Shown here piece after piece: positions 26,182 through 35,229 of a DNA stretch of 49,120 nt. The DNA is taken from the NCBI GenBank assembly GCA_937868725.1, contig CALMMQ010000024.1, positions 1 through 49,120 on the forward strand, in the 5' to 3' direction. This DNA is from an uncultured Pleomorphomonas sp. (GTDB taxonomy: Bacteria > Pseudomonadota > Alphaproteobacteria > Rhizobiales > Pleomorphomonadaceae). The notes beneath the pieces were generated by a model. That model was not told where the DNA came from, ran no database searches, and was given only the letters and a program-made list of their open reading frames with translations. Positions within the stretch are counted from its first letter, which is position 1. Each line of letters starts with the position of its first letter. The translations under genes and the position numbers were made by a program.

Positions 26182-27132
26182 TCACTCGGACAGAACGAAC
26201 GGGGCCGTCATCTTGGCGGCGTTGTCCTTGGTGATCAGCACGCAGTCATAGAGCTGCTTCTCGGTGGCAGCGCCGGTCTTGCCGGTCTTGATGAAGCTGT
26301 CGGCCTGCTCGACGGCCTTCTGCGAGAACACGGCCACCGGCTGCAGCACGGAATACTGCAGTTCGCCGGCCTTGATCGCCGCGACGGCGTCGGGCGAACC
26401 ATCAAAGCCGCCGACCTTGACCTGGCTGAGCTTGCCGGCTTCCTTGAGGGCGGCGACGGCACCGAGGGCCATCTCGTCGTTGCCGGAGATCACGCCGATG
26501 ATGTCCGGATGGGCCTGCAGCAGCGACTGCATCTTCTTGTAGCCCTGCGAACGGTCCCAGTTGGCGACTTCACGACCGGCCTTGATCAGATCCGGATACT
26601 GGGTCAGCACCGTCTCGTAGCCGTTCGAGCGCGTGGCGGCGTTGTTGTCCGACGGGTTGCCGAACAGCTCGACGTAGTTGCCCTTGTCGCCGATCGCCTC
26701 GACCCACTGCGTCGCACCGACGGCGGCACCCTGGGCGTTGTTGGAGACGAGCTGGGCCTTGGCGAGGCCTTCCTGGTTGATTTCGGCGTTGACGAGGAAC
26801 ACCGGGATCTTGGCGGCGACGGCCTTCTTGACGGCACCGACCGAACCATCGGCGTTGGCCGGATCGAGGATGATGGCCACCGACTTGTTGGTGATGGCGG
26901 TGTCGATCAGCGTGCTTTCGGTGTTGGTGTCACCCTTGTGGGCCGACACGTTGGCCGTATAGCCGAGCTTCTCGGCCGTGGCCTTGGCAACCTGACCTTC
27001 GGTGAACCAGTACGGGTTGGCCGGGTCGGTGACGATGATCGAGATGAGACCGCCGGCGTAGGCGTAACCGCTCAGCATCATCGGGGCCGTGGCAGCAGCA
27101 GCCAAGAGCAGGCGACGAATGTTGGTAGACAT
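26182..27132 (-). CDS. RbsB-type sugar/tetritol ABC importer substrate-binding protein
   Basis: 316 residues. A signal peptide (about 1-26, ending SGYAYA) leads into a Peripla_BP_4 protein: ISIIVTDPANPYWFTEGQVAKA, VAIILDPANADGSVGAVKKAVAAKIPVFLVNAEI, GNPSDNNAATRSNGYE, VISGNDEMALGA and GGFDGSPDAVAAIKAGEL, all ribose-binding-protein landmarks. AGGGAGAGAG lies before the ATG. It is the last gene of the DUF2291-ATPase-permease-binding protein operon. Neighbouring tetritol genes make erythritol, threitol or erythrulose the likely ligand (compare rhizobial EryEFG), which is inferred from context. Confidence 0.88.
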   Translation of the reverse strand: MSTNIRRLLLAAAATAPMMLSGYAYAGGLISIIVTDPANPYWFTEGQVAKATAEKLGYTANVSAHKGDTNTESTLIDTAITNKSVAIILDPANADGSVGAVKKAVAAKIPVFLVNAEINQEGLAKAQLVSNNAQGAAVGATQWVEAIGDKGNYVELFGNPSDNNAATRSNGYETVLTQYPDLIKAGREVANWDRSQGYKKMQSLLQAHPDIIGVISGNDEMALGAVAALKEAGKLSQVKVGGFDGSPDAVAAIKAGELQYSVLQPVAVFSQKAVEQADSFIKTGKTGAATEKQLYDCVLITKDNAAKMTAPFVLSE

Positions 27133-27234
27133 GTTTCTCTCTCCCTAGGGTTGGTTATCGCGCCAGACTGGCAGCGAGGCTTTCCACTCCAGGCATTGTT
27201 CCTCCGGCCTGGCGCAGAGAAGGTCTTGAAAGGA

Positions 27235-28275
27235 TCAGAGCCGCTTGCCACCGTACTGGAGGCTATTGAGCAGCACGGCGAGGACGATGACGGCGCCGGT
27301 GAACACGGTCTGCCAGTAGGCGGAGACGCCGATGATCACCAGACCGTCCGACAGGAAGCCGATGACGAAGGCGCCGAGCATGGTGCCGCGAACGTTGCCA
27401 CGACCGCCGTTGAGCGAGGCACCACCGATGACGACGGCGGCGATGGCGATCATCTCGTAGGTGAAGCCGGCGGTCGGACCGGCCGAGGTCAGCTGCGAGG
27501 ACAGCACCAGACCGGCGACCGACGACAGCATGCCGGACAGGGCATAGACGCAGACGTGGACGAAGGGGACGGGCACGCCCGACAGTTCGGCGGCGCGCTG
27601 GTTGCCACCGGTGGCGTATATCCAGCGACCGAAGGCGCTGCGGGCCAGGACGATACCGAAGATGGCGGCCAGCACGGCCAGCACGACGACGCTGACGGGA
27701 ATGCCGAACAGCCGGTTGAAGCCGAGCCAGTCGAAGCCGGTGTTGCCGTAGGTCGCGTTGCCGCCAAGGTTGTTGTAGGTGAGGCCGTTGGTGATCAGCA
27801 GCGCGATGCCGCGGGCAACGTAGAGGATGCCCAGCGTAGCGACGAAGGCCGGAACGCGCATGTAGGCCACCAGCACGCCGGTGATCGAACCGAGGAAGGC
27901 GCCGAAGGCCAGCGTCATCACCACCACCGCCCAGACCGGCGGATAGAGGATGATGCCCATCGAGTTGAAGGTCACGCCCTGCATCAGGAAGCCGGCGATG
28001 ATGCCGGCAAGGCCGAGCACCGAGCCGACCGACAGGTCGATACCCCCCGTCAGGATGACCAGCAGCATGCCGATGGCCAGGATGCCATAGATCGCCACAT
28101 GCGACGACATGATGAGCAGGTTGCTGATCGTCAGATAGTTCGGCGACATCAGAGAGAAGAAGATGACGATGACAAGCAGAGCGGCGAAGGCACGACCTTC
28201 GATAAGAAGGTTGGCGATGTTGACCTTCTGCTTGGCCGCCGGTGGGTTCAGTTTGGAAACATCAGTATTTGACAT
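27235..28275 (-). CDS. RbsC-type sugar/tetritol ABC importer permease
   Basis: 346 residues of the BPD_transp_2 family with about eight to ten hydrophobic segments. Landmarks are SHVAIYGILAIGMLLVILTGGIDLSVGSVLGLAG, VATLGILYVARGIALLITNG, GRWIYATGGNQRAAELSGVPV and VIGGASLNGGRGNVRGTMLGAFVIGFLSDGLV. The N-terminal 20 residues are hydrophilic and cytoplasmic. It is encoded 24 bp after the ATPase stop and partners it in the inner membrane. Confidence 0.9.
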   Translation of the reverse strand: MSNTDVSKLNPPAAKQKVNIANLLIEGRAFAALLVIVIFFSLMSPNYLTISNLLIMSSHVAIYGILAIGMLLVILTGGIDLSVGSVLGLAGIIAGFLMQGVTFNSMGIILYPPVWAVVVMTLAFGAFLGSITGVLVAYMRVPAFVATLGILYVARGIALLITNGLTYNNLGGNATYGNTGFDWLGFNRLFGIPVSVVVLAVLAAIFGIVLARSAFGRWIYATGGNQRAAELSGVPVPFVHVCVYALSGMLSSVAGLVLSSQLTSAGPTAGFTYEMIAIAAVVIGGASLNGGRGNVRGTMLGAFVIGFLSDGLVIIGVSAYWQTVFTGAVIVLAVLLNSLQYGGKRL

Positions 28276-28299
28276 CGACGTTGTCCTGCTAATTCGATT

Positions 28300-29850
28300 T
28301 TAATGGACAACGGCTTCGCCGGAAGCCGCCATGATTCTTGCCTTGGTCACATCAGAACCGAACTCGGCAGAAATCTTGCCCTTGTGCATGACGATGATGC
28401 GATGGGCGACGCTCAGACATTCGCCGACTTCCGAAGTCGTGTAGAGAACGGCGAGACCTTCGCGTGCCCCTTCGGCGAGCAGGCGGAACACCTCGGCCTT
28501 GGCGCCGATGTCGATGCCGCGGCTCGGCTCGTCGAGCAGGATCGCGTTGGGATTGGTCGACCACATCTTGCCGATGACGACCTTCTGCTGGTTGCCGCCG
28601 GACAGCGAGCCGATCAGATGATCGGGCGACCCCGCCTTGACCGTGGTCCGGCGGATGGCGTTGTCGATGTGCTCGCGTTCGAGGCGCGTCGAGGTGAACA
28701 GGCCGCGCACCAGGCGCCGCAGGTTGGCCAGCGACAGGTTCTGGCCGATGGTCATGGTCTGGACCAGACCGTCGCGCTGACGATCCTCGGGCACCAGCAC
28801 CAAGCCCGAGGCGATGCGCTCGGCGATGGAAGTGCGGGTGATGTCGCGACCGTTGAGCCGCACCTTGCCCTGGCGCGCCGGCAGGCGGCCGGCCAGGCAT
28901 TCGAGCAGTTCGGTGCGACCGGCGCCCATCAGACCGTAGATGCAGACGATTTCGCCGGCCCGGACGTCGAGCGACAGTTCGTCGACCAGTTTCTGGTTGC
29001 CGGTCTTGTCGCTGACGGTGAGGCCATCGACCTCCAGCACGACTTCGCCGAACTCGTAGCCGCGCGGCGGCGAGCCGAGATTGAAGTGCTCGCCGACCAT
29101 GTGGCGGACGATCCACTCGAGATCGATGTCCTTGCGCGGCGCGTAGGCGGTCATGTTGCCGTCGCGCAGCACGACGGCATGGTCGGTGATCTGCAGCGCT
29201 TCTTCGAGGTGGTGCGAGATGTAGACGATGGAGACGCCACGGCTCTTGAGGTCGCGGATCACCTTGAACAGCACGTCGACTTCCGAGGCGCTCAGCGCCG
29301 ACGTCGGCTCGTCCATGATCAGGATGCGGCTGTTGACCGACAGGGCGCGGGCGATCTCGACGATCTGCTGCTGACCGAGGCGCAGGTCCTCGACCTTGAC
29401 GCGCGGATCGATGTTCTCCTCGAGCTCGGCCAGGAGCAGGCGGCACTGCCGCTCTTCCTCGGCGAAGTCGACACCCTTCATGGTGCGGATTTCCCGACCC
29501 ATGAAGATGTTGTCGCGCACCGTCATGTTGGGGGCGAGACTGAGCTCCTGGTGGATGATCGAGATGCCGTGATCGCGGGCCTCGGTGGAAGAATCGAACT
29601 CGATCGGCGCGCCGTCGAGAATGATCTGGCCGGAGGTCGGCTTGTAGACGCCCGACAGGATCTTCATCAGCGTCGACTTGCCGGCGCCGTTCTCACCGAA
29701 CAGCGTCGTCACCTGACCGCGATGGACGTCGAAGTTGACGCCCTTGAGCGCCTGGATGCTGCCGAAGATCTTGGCGACGTTGCGGGCCGACAGAACGGCC
29801 TCGACGGCGTTGGCATCAGGGGCGGGGAAGATGGACGTGTCCACGGTCAT
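28300..29850 (-). CDS. RbsA-type sugar/tetritol ABC importer ATPase
   Basis: 516 residues with two ABC domains. Domain 1 has Walker A GENGAGKST (52-60), signature LRLGQQQIVEIARAL and Walker B LIMDEPTSALS. Domain 2 has LSGGNQQKVVIGKMW and ILLDEPSRGID and no classical Walker A. This is the usual RbsA/MglA arrangement. The start overlaps the stop of the DUF2291 gene by 4 bp (ATGA). Unlike the ATPase at 5506-7056, its first signature motif is intact. Confidence 0.92.
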   Translation of the reverse strand: MTVDTSIFPAPDANAVEAVLSARNVAKIFGSIQALKGVNFDVHRGQVTTLFGENGAGKSTLMKILSGVYKPTSGQIILDGAPIEFDSSTEARDHGISIIHQELSLAPNMTVRDNIFMGREIRTMKGVDFAEEERQCRLLLAELEENIDPRVKVEDLRLGQQQIVEIARALSVNSRILIMDEPTSALSASEVDVLFKVIRDLKSRGVSIVYISHHLEEALQITDHAVVLRDGNMTAYAPRKDIDLEWIVRHMVGEHFNLGSPPRGYEFGEVVLEVDGLTVSDKTGNQKLVDELSLDVRAGEIVCIYGLMGAGRTELLECLAGRLPARQGKVRLNGRDITRTSIAERIASGLVLVPEDRQRDGLVQTMTIGQNLSLANLRRLVRGLFTSTRLEREHIDNAIRRTTVKAGSPDHLIGSLSGGNQQKVVIGKMWSTNPNAILLDEPSRGIDIGAKAEVFRLLAEGAREGLAVLYTTSEVGECLSVAHRIIVMHKGKISAEFGSDVTKARIMAASGEAVVH

Positions 29851-30527
29851 TGGACCTCCAGCCGCACCGGCGTCACCAGCCAGCTTTTCGGGTTGATCAG
29901 ACGGAAGGCGCCGACGACGTTGACCGTCTTGCCCGCCAGGGCGTTGGTGTCGATGGCAGCGAGGACGGACTGCTTCATCTCGTTGTTGAGCGCCGAACCG
30001 GCGTTCTGGTACTCGATCTGGTTGGTGAACTGACCGAACTGGACGGTGCCGGTGGCGTCGCGCAGCTCGGTGCCGTTGATGGCCGGGCCGGTCTGGACGC
30101 GGATCTTGACGTCGGGCAGGTCGGCGACCTTGATCTCGTAGAGGCCGGAGGCCGGCTTGTCGCCGGCCACGCCGGAGAACTTCACCGTGAACACCGGGCC
30201 GGAACCACCGGCCACGCCGTACTTGGCAACGGCCTCGTCCTTGTTGGCGAGGATCGCCTGCTGCAGCACGCCGGCCTCGACGGCCTTGTCCTCGATGGCC
30301 TGCTTGATCGACGGGAAGGCCTTGGCGCCGAAGGCGGCCGGGGAGAACCCGGCCTGGCGCAGGTCTTCGGACGAGCCGATGCGCACCGCCTTGGTGTCGA
30401 CGGCAATGGCCAGGATGACGAGGGCCACGCAGCCGGTCAGGATGATGCGGCGGCGCATCAGCCGGTTCGCCGAGGGGGAAGCCCCACTCTGCTTGGGTAG
30501 GGTTGTCGTGCTCGCCTCAGTGTTCAT
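29847..30527 (-). CDS. DUF2291 family membrane-anchored periplasmic protein
   Basis: 226 residues. After a hydrophilic start, one hydrophobic segment (about 27-43, RIILTGCVALVILAIAV) anchors or exports the protein; the rest is a soluble domain. The VRIGSSEDLRQAGFSPAAFGAKAFPSIKQAI and VTPVRLEVQ patterns fit the DUF2291 family, found next to RbsABC-type importers of sugar alcohols. Its function is unknown. It is first in the ABC operon and overlaps the ATPase gene by 4 bp, so a role in uptake is likely. GAGG lies upstream of the ATG. A lipoprotein is doubtful because no proper lipobox is visible. Confidence 0.75.
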   Translation of the reverse strand: MNTEASTTTLPKQSGASPSANRLMRRRIILTGCVALVILAIAVDTKAVRIGSSEDLRQAGFSPAAFGAKAFPSIKQAIEDKAVEAGVLQQAILANKDEAVAKYGVAGGSGPVFTVKFSGVAGDKPASGLYEIKVADLPDVKIRVQTGPAINGTELRDATGTVQFGQFTNQIEYQNAGSALNNEMKQSVLAAIDTNALAGKTVNVVGAFRLINPKSWLVTPVRLEVQ

Positions 30528-30719
30528 CGTCTCAGAACCTCATCGTCTGGCGATCACATTCGGGCTGTTATGAAAACGGCTGCGGCTACCGTCGGCGCCC
30601 TCCGGCACCTTGGCGCGCGCGTCCTGCCGCTGCGGAACAACCACAGCGCCGCGCACGGCCAGCCGACTCGTCTCCTCCCAGTCCATACCCGCGACCAAGG
30701 TCTCCTCAAACCGCCGGGG

Positions 30720-30815
30720 CATGTGATCTAGTGTTATTTTGCTCAAACCATACGACAATCATAACAGCGATGTCAATGGTTCATGTTTCCATTATATCAT
30801 AGATATGTGAGATTG
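30720..30815 (-). promoter_or_regulatory. AT-rich control region of the tetritol ABC operon
   Basis: About 190-290 nt upstream of the DUF2291 start the base composition drops sharply. ATGTGATCTAGTGTTATTTTG, TTCATGTTTCC and ATATCATAGATATGTGAGATTG occur here. ATGTGATCTA and TTCATGTTT are shared with the dhaK1 upstream region (21181-21213), so one regulator may bind both. The rest of the 664-bp gap 30528-31191 has no convincing gene. It includes a GC stem-loop at 31109-31140 (GGCGGGG...CCCCGCC) downstream of the transaldolase gene. Confidence 0.4.
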
Positions 30816-31191
30816 TCGCAGCGTCCAATCCGGCCACCGGACCGGATGACCGGCCACCTGCCCCTTGCCAGCGCCTTGCCTCCGGACCGGGAGAAGCAAG
30901 ATTTTTCCTTTACGAACAGCTCATTGCCGGTGAGCTTCGGAAGGTGGAGCTGGCGATGGCAACGCAAACCCGGCCTTCCTAAACAGACAGATAAACGTAA
31001 CAGACCGTCCTGGACACAACAGGGCTGGTCGATCAGAAGTTGCCCACGTCGATCCCGGCAGCCGCCGGGCTCCACCATCGTCTTGCCACAGCCTCTGCGT
31101 TAGGCAGCGGCGGGGACGTCCGGCGATCGATCGCCCCGCCCCGTGGCTCCGCCCCGGCCAGCCGTTCGGCCGGCCGAAGCAGCTTCGCCGG

Positions 31192-32151
31192 TCAGGCCGG
31201 CAGCTTGGCCCGCAGCAGATTGCACAGCGTCTCGGTATCCTTGGCAAACTGACGGATGCCCTCGGACAGCTTCTCGGTGGCCATGGCATCCTCGTTGAGC
31301 TGCCAGCGGAACGCGATCTCGTCGAGGGCCAGCGGCGCGATGTCGGTGCGCGGGCTGACGCCGCCGAGCCGCCGCTCGACCTCGCCGGTCATGCCGCGCA
31401 GGTCCTCCAGCAGATTGGGGCTGATGGTCAGACGATCGCAACCGGCGAGACCGAGGATCTGGTCGGTGTTGCGGAAAGAGGCGCCCATCACCACCGTCTT
31501 GTAGCCAAAGGCCTGGAAGTACTCGTAGATCTCTCGCACCGACCGCACACCAGGATCATCCTCGGACGAGGTGACGACGGCGCCGTGGGCCTTGTACCAA
31601 TCGGTGATGCGTCCGACGAACGGCGAGATCAGGAACACGCCGGCCGCCCCGCACAGCGCCGCCTGCACCTTGGCGAAGATCAGCGTCAGATTGCAGGCGA
31701 TGCCCTTGTCCTTGAGGATGGCGGCGGCCTTGACGCCCTCCCAGGTGGCGGCGATCTTGATCAGGATGCGGGCGGGATCGACGCCGGCCTCGCGATAGAG
31801 GGCGATCATGCGCTCGGCGCGCTGTACGGTGCGCGCCGTGTCGAACGACAGGCGGGCGTCGACCTCGGTCGAGACGTAGCCCGGCACGATGCGCGACAGT
31901 TCGGTGCCGAAATTGACCGCCAGCTTGTCGAGGGCCAGCTCAAGGCGCGCCGCGGAATCGCGTTCGTGCGCCACGGCATAGGCGACGGCATCGTCCATCA
32001 GCGTCCCGTATTCGGGCTTGCTGGCCGCCTTGAGAATGAGGCTCGGGTTGGTCGTGCAGTCCTGGGCACGCACCGCCTTGATCTGCGCGATATCGCCGGT
32101 ATCGGCGACGATCACCGTATGCCGGGCAAGCCCAGCGAGCTTGTCAGCCAT
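31192..32151 (-). CDS. tal: Transaldolase
   Basis: 319 residues, close to E. coli TalB in length. The Schiff-base lysine lies in ARILIKIAATWEGVKAA. Other landmarks are DCTTNPSLILKA, VDARLSFD, CNLTLIF, LISPFVGRITDW and VMGASFRN. It transfers the dihydroxyacetone unit between sedoheptulose-7-P/glyceraldehyde-3-P and erythrose-4-P/fructose-6-P. Next to an erythrose-4-phosphate-forming pathway it would drain that product. The start at 32151 is preceded by AAAGGTGG. The longer frame to 32235 has no support. Confidence 0.94.
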   Translation of the reverse strand: MADKLAGLARHTVIVADTGDIAQIKAVRAQDCTTNPSLILKAASKPEYGTLMDDAVAYAVAHERDSAARLELALDKLAVNFGTELSRIVPGYVSTEVDARLSFDTARTVQRAERMIALYREAGVDPARILIKIAATWEGVKAAAILKDKGIACNLTLIFAKVQAALCGAAGVFLISPFVGRITDWYKAHGAVVTSSEDDPGVRSVREIYEYFQAFGYKTVVMGASFRNTDQILGLAGCDRLTISPNLLEDLRGMTGEVERRLGGVSPRTDIAPLALDEIAFRWQLNEDAMATEKLSEGIRQFAKDTETLCNLLRAKLPA

Positions 32152-32334
32152 GACACTTCCACCTTTCTTCTGATCTTGCGGCAGCCAGGCCGCCAACGTC
32201 CGGGATCGGACCATCAGCCACGCGGCGCGGCGCATGAAACGTCACATTCCGAAACGACAGCCCTGGAAGGAGGTCGGCACCCTGTGGTGCGCCGACCGTC
32301 TCGCCCCTGCGTCTATCCTCGATCGGATGATCAC

Positions 32335-32362
32335 AACGTAGCACAGCGCCCTCCAGAGTCAA
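32335..32362 (-). promoter_or_regulatory. Putative tal promoter
   Basis: On the minus strand TTGACT (32362-32357) and TACGTT (32340-32335) are 16 nt apart, about 184 nt upstream of the tal start. Directly upstream lies an AT-rich stretch (32363-32410) with AACACGTTGTTTGTT and TTGTAACAG that may hold an operator. The 597-bp divergent gap between tal and deoR2 otherwise shows a GC-rich middle with no gene, and an AT-rich deoR2 leader near 32685-32745. Confidence 0.4.
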
Positions 32363-32748
32363 GAAAATAACACGTTGTTTGTTCTTTTTGTAACAGAAAC
32401 GGCGTTATCTCGTTGCATGACGTTGCACGACCACCCGAGATGGACGGCGGCGGCACGACGGCCAGCGCTGAGGCCCGGCTTGGTTCGACGGTCGCGACGC
32501 AGCGTCGAACGCGCAAATCTCGGCGCGGCTCGCGGCCCGGTTGACCGCGACCTAGCCGAAGGACGCAGCCGGACGGTGATTTCCGGTCCGGACTCCGTCG
32601 CCTCGCTCCGGCTGCCGGACCGGAACTCGACGGAGCGCGGCGACGACGCAATGCGAAAGTCGAGCGCCTGATGTGACACTGAGGTGCTATATTTTACGGC
32701 AAAGTATGGTAACACCTGTTCGTATTTCCGTTGAAGGACGTTACGATT

Positions 32749-33567
32749 GTGGATATCGAACACGAACGACGTCGAAGCATGAAGCCATCGTCCGGCCCCG
32801 ATGGGCGGCGCAAGGCGCTTCTCGATTATCTGCTGCCCGTCGGATCCGCCCAGGTCGACGAGCTGGCCAGCCACTTTGGCGTCAGCCGGATGACCGTGCA
32901 CAGGGATCTCAAGGTGCTCGAGGAACAGGGCATCGTCCGCCGCGTCCACGGCGGCGTCACCGTCCATTCGTCGAGTCTGGTGGAAAGCACCATTCTCTAC
33001 CGCTCGCGTCTGGCCGACGCCGAGAAGGAAGCCATTGCCCGCGCCGCCGTCGAGATGGTCGAACCGGGCCAGGCGATCATCCTCGACGATTCCACCACCG
33101 TGTCGCGCATGGCGCCGTTGATCGTCGGCTGCAAGCCGCTCACCGTGATCACCAACAGCCTCACGGTCATCGATACGCTGAAGGAAGCCCATGGCATCGA
33201 GACCATTAGTCTCGGCGGCCATTACAATTCGCGCTTCAACGCCTTCTTCGGCTATCTGTGCGAGCAGAGCGTGTCCAAACTCAGAGCCAACACGCTGTTC
33301 ATGTCGACGTCGACCATCCTCGGCGCCATCGCCTACCATCAGCAGGAAGAGGTGGTGAAGACCAAGCGGGCGCTGATGGAGGCCGTCGACAGGCGCATCC
33401 TGCTGGTCGACAGTTCCAAGTTCGGCATCACGGCGCTGATCCGGCTGGCCCACCTCAACGAATTCGACGTGGTGATCACCGACAGCGGTCTGCCGGAGGG
33501 CGACAGAGACACGCTGCGCAAGAGCGGCGTCAGCCTGCGCGTCGTCAACTCCAACCCGGCGGGATGA
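32749..33567 (+). CDS. DeoR-family transcriptional regulator 2
   Basis: 272 residues, the clear paralogue of the regulator at 17499-18305. The HTH (RRKALLDYLLPVGSAQVDELASHFGVSRMTVHRDLK) is nearly identical and the sensor domain matches throughout (AIILDDSTTVSRMA, TISLGGHYNSRFNAFFGYLCEQ, KRALMEAVDRRILLVDSSKFG). The genes share a 41-bp identical stretch over the recognition-helix end (17673-17713 and 32923-32963). The start is GTG behind GAAGGA. It probably controls tal, the ABC operon and the second kinase set. Near-identical HTHs imply overlapping operators for the two regulators. Confidence 0.88.
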   Translation: MDIEHERRRSMKPSSGPDGRRKALLDYLLPVGSAQVDELASHFGVSRMTVHRDLKVLEEQGIVRRVHGGVTVHSSSLVESTILYRSRLADAEKEAIARAAVEMVEPGQAIILDDSTTVSRMAPLIVGCKPLTVITNSLTVIDTLKEAHGIETISLGGHYNSRFNAFFGYLCEQSVSKLRANTLFMSTSTILGAIAYHQQEEVVKTKRALMEAVDRRILLVDSSKFGITALIRLAHLNEFDVVITDSGLPEGDRDTLRKSGVSLRVVNSNPAG

Positions 33568-33578
33568 CCGGTCGACGA

Positions 33579-33600
33579 CCCCGTCGGCGGGCCGGCGGGG
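33579..33600. other. GC stem-loop between convergent deoR2 and eltD
   Basis: CCCCGTCGG and CCGGCGGGG form a 9-bp stem (one G-T pair) around 4 nt, 11 nt after the deoR2 stop. There is no T-run. It may still limit read-through between the convergent genes. Confidence 0.35.
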
Positions 33601-33762
33601 AATGGCGGCGATTGCAGCTCCCATGATCTTCGGCCCGTCCTTCGACCCAAAGGCAGCTCATCGACATCAGAGCATCCGGCAGCCCGCCATCGCCGTGGCG
33701 ACGACGGGCGGCGCAGGTGTAGCGGGCGGCGGCGGGAGACCCCGCCACCGCCGTTTCGGCTA

Positions 33763-34878
33763 TCAAGGCACAAGCATGATCTTGAGGGACTTGTCGCCCT
33801 TCTTCATCATCTTGAAGCCGTCGTCATAGTCCTTGAGCGGCAGCGTGTGGGTGACGACGCCCTCGGTCGGCAGGCGGCCGTCGGCGATCGCCTCGATGAC
33901 GAAGGGATAGACGTACGGGCTGAGATGGGCGCCGAGCACGTCGAGCTCCTTGCGGTCGGAGATGATCGACCAATCGCAGGTGACGTCGTGGCTGAAAACG
34001 CTGAACTCGACGAAGCGGCCGAGCTTGCGGATCATCTTCAGACCCTGCAGCACGCTCGAGGGATGGCCGGTGGCTTCGATGTAGACATCACAGCCATAGC
34101 CGTCGGTCAGATCCTTGACGATCTTGTCGACATCTTCCTTGAACGGGTTGATGACCATGTCGGCGCCGAACTTCTTGGCCAGCTCCAGACGATCATCCTT
34201 GCCGTCGAGCACGATGAGCTTCTTGGGATTCTTGAGGCGAAGCGCGCCGACCATGCCGAGGCCGAGCGTGCCGGCGCCGGAGAGCACCACGACGTCATCG
34301 AACTGCACCGAGCCGCGATTGACGGCGTGGGCCGAGCAGGCATACGGCTCGATCAGCACCGCCTTCTCGAGCGGAATGTCGTTGGGGACCTTGTGGGTGC
34401 GCGATTCCTTGGGGAAGCGCATGTAGGCGGCCATGGCGCCGTTGACGTTGGTCTGGAAGCCGTAGACGTCGTGCTTCTCGCACATCCAGTATTCGCCGCG
34501 CTGGCAGAAGCGGCAGTGGCCGCACGGCACGATCTGTTCGGAGATCAGACGTTCACCGAGCTTGTACTTGCCTTCGGCGACGACGTTTTCGCCGAGTTCG
34601 ACGGCGATGCCGACGAATTCATGGCCGGGGATCATCGGCGCCTTGATGTAGGCCGGTTGGTCCTTGTCGCCCCAGAACGACGGCGCGCCGTCGTAGCTCT
34701 TGATGTCACCGGCGCAGATGCCGCAGCCTTCGACCTTGATGATGATCTCGTCCGGGCCGGCGCGCGGCGTGTCGACGGTGGTGAAGCGGAAATCGCCGGG
34801 CGCATAGGCGACGACGGCCTCCATGGTCTTCGGCAGTTCGCCGAGCGAGATCGAATGAGCGTGCTTTACGATGTTCAT
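33763..34878 (-). CDS. eltD: Erythritol/L-threitol dehydrogenase (EltD-type zinc MDR)
   Basis: 371 residues of the zinc alcohol dehydrogenase family. Catalytic zinc ligands are C55 (CGICAGD) and H86/E87 (PGHEFVG). The structural zinc site is complete (C119, C122, C125, C133). The Rossmann loop is VVLSGAGTLGLGMV. Distinctive stretches (FWGDKDQPAY, ERLISEQIVPCGHCRFCQRGEYWMC, KLGRFVEFSVFSHDVTCDWSIISDRKELDVLGAHLSPY) match Mycobacterium smegmatis EltD, which oxidises erythritol and L-threitol to erythrulose with NAD+. AGGGAGGG precedes the ATG. It follows dhaL2 after repeat copy 3. Confidence 0.87.
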   Translation of the reverse strand: MNIVKHAHSISLGELPKTMEAVVAYAPGDFRFTTVDTPRAGPDEIIIKVEGCGICAGDIKSYDGAPSFWGDKDQPAYIKAPMIPGHEFVGIAVELGENVVAEGKYKLGERLISEQIVPCGHCRFCQRGEYWMCEKHDVYGFQTNVNGAMAAYMRFPKESRTHKVPNDIPLEKAVLIEPYACSAHAVNRGSVQFDDVVVLSGAGTLGLGMVGALRLKNPKKLIVLDGKDDRLELAKKFGADMVINPFKEDVDKIVKDLTDGYGCDVYIEATGHPSSVLQGLKMIRKLGRFVEFSVFSHDVTCDWSIISDRKELDVLGAHLSPYVYPFVIEAIADGRLPTEGVVTHTLPLKDYDDGFKMMKKGDKSLKIMLVP

Positions 34879-34899
34879 GATTACCCTCCCTTAGTGCAC

Positions 34900-35006
34900 C
34901 CGCCGATCAGGCTGGAACGACCTGATCGATTTGCGGCTGCTCAAGCCTTTGATGCTGGAGCGAATTCTTATCGGCCGGACTGAACCGTCAGATCGGAAAG
35001 CGCTCT
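34900..35006 (-). repeat. Double stem-loop intergenic repeat, copy 3
   Basis: The most diverged of the three copies: GATCAGGCTGGAACGACCTGATC (34905-34927) and a weaker second stem ending GATCGGAAAGCGCTCT. It lies in the 351-bp gap between the dhaL2 stop and the eltD start, on the 3' side of dhaL2. In this place it could separate expression of the kinase genes and eltD. The rest of the gap has no gene. Confidence 0.7.
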
Positions 35007-35229
35007 CGGAACCATAAGCAGGACGCCACCGCCGGACGCGACAAGGTGACGCCTGGAGCCTCCGCCGCCCGAGCCTCATCGGCCCGTCCGGTCAGCGGCT
35101 ACGCAAGTCCTTGAATTGCCAGCCTTTCGGTGTCGCTCAGGGTCTAGCATCCTGTCGCCGAAGGCTTTGGCGTGATTCACGGCCGCGCCGCGACGCGGCC
35201 GTGACTGCAGAGATCGTGGCACCGGTCGC

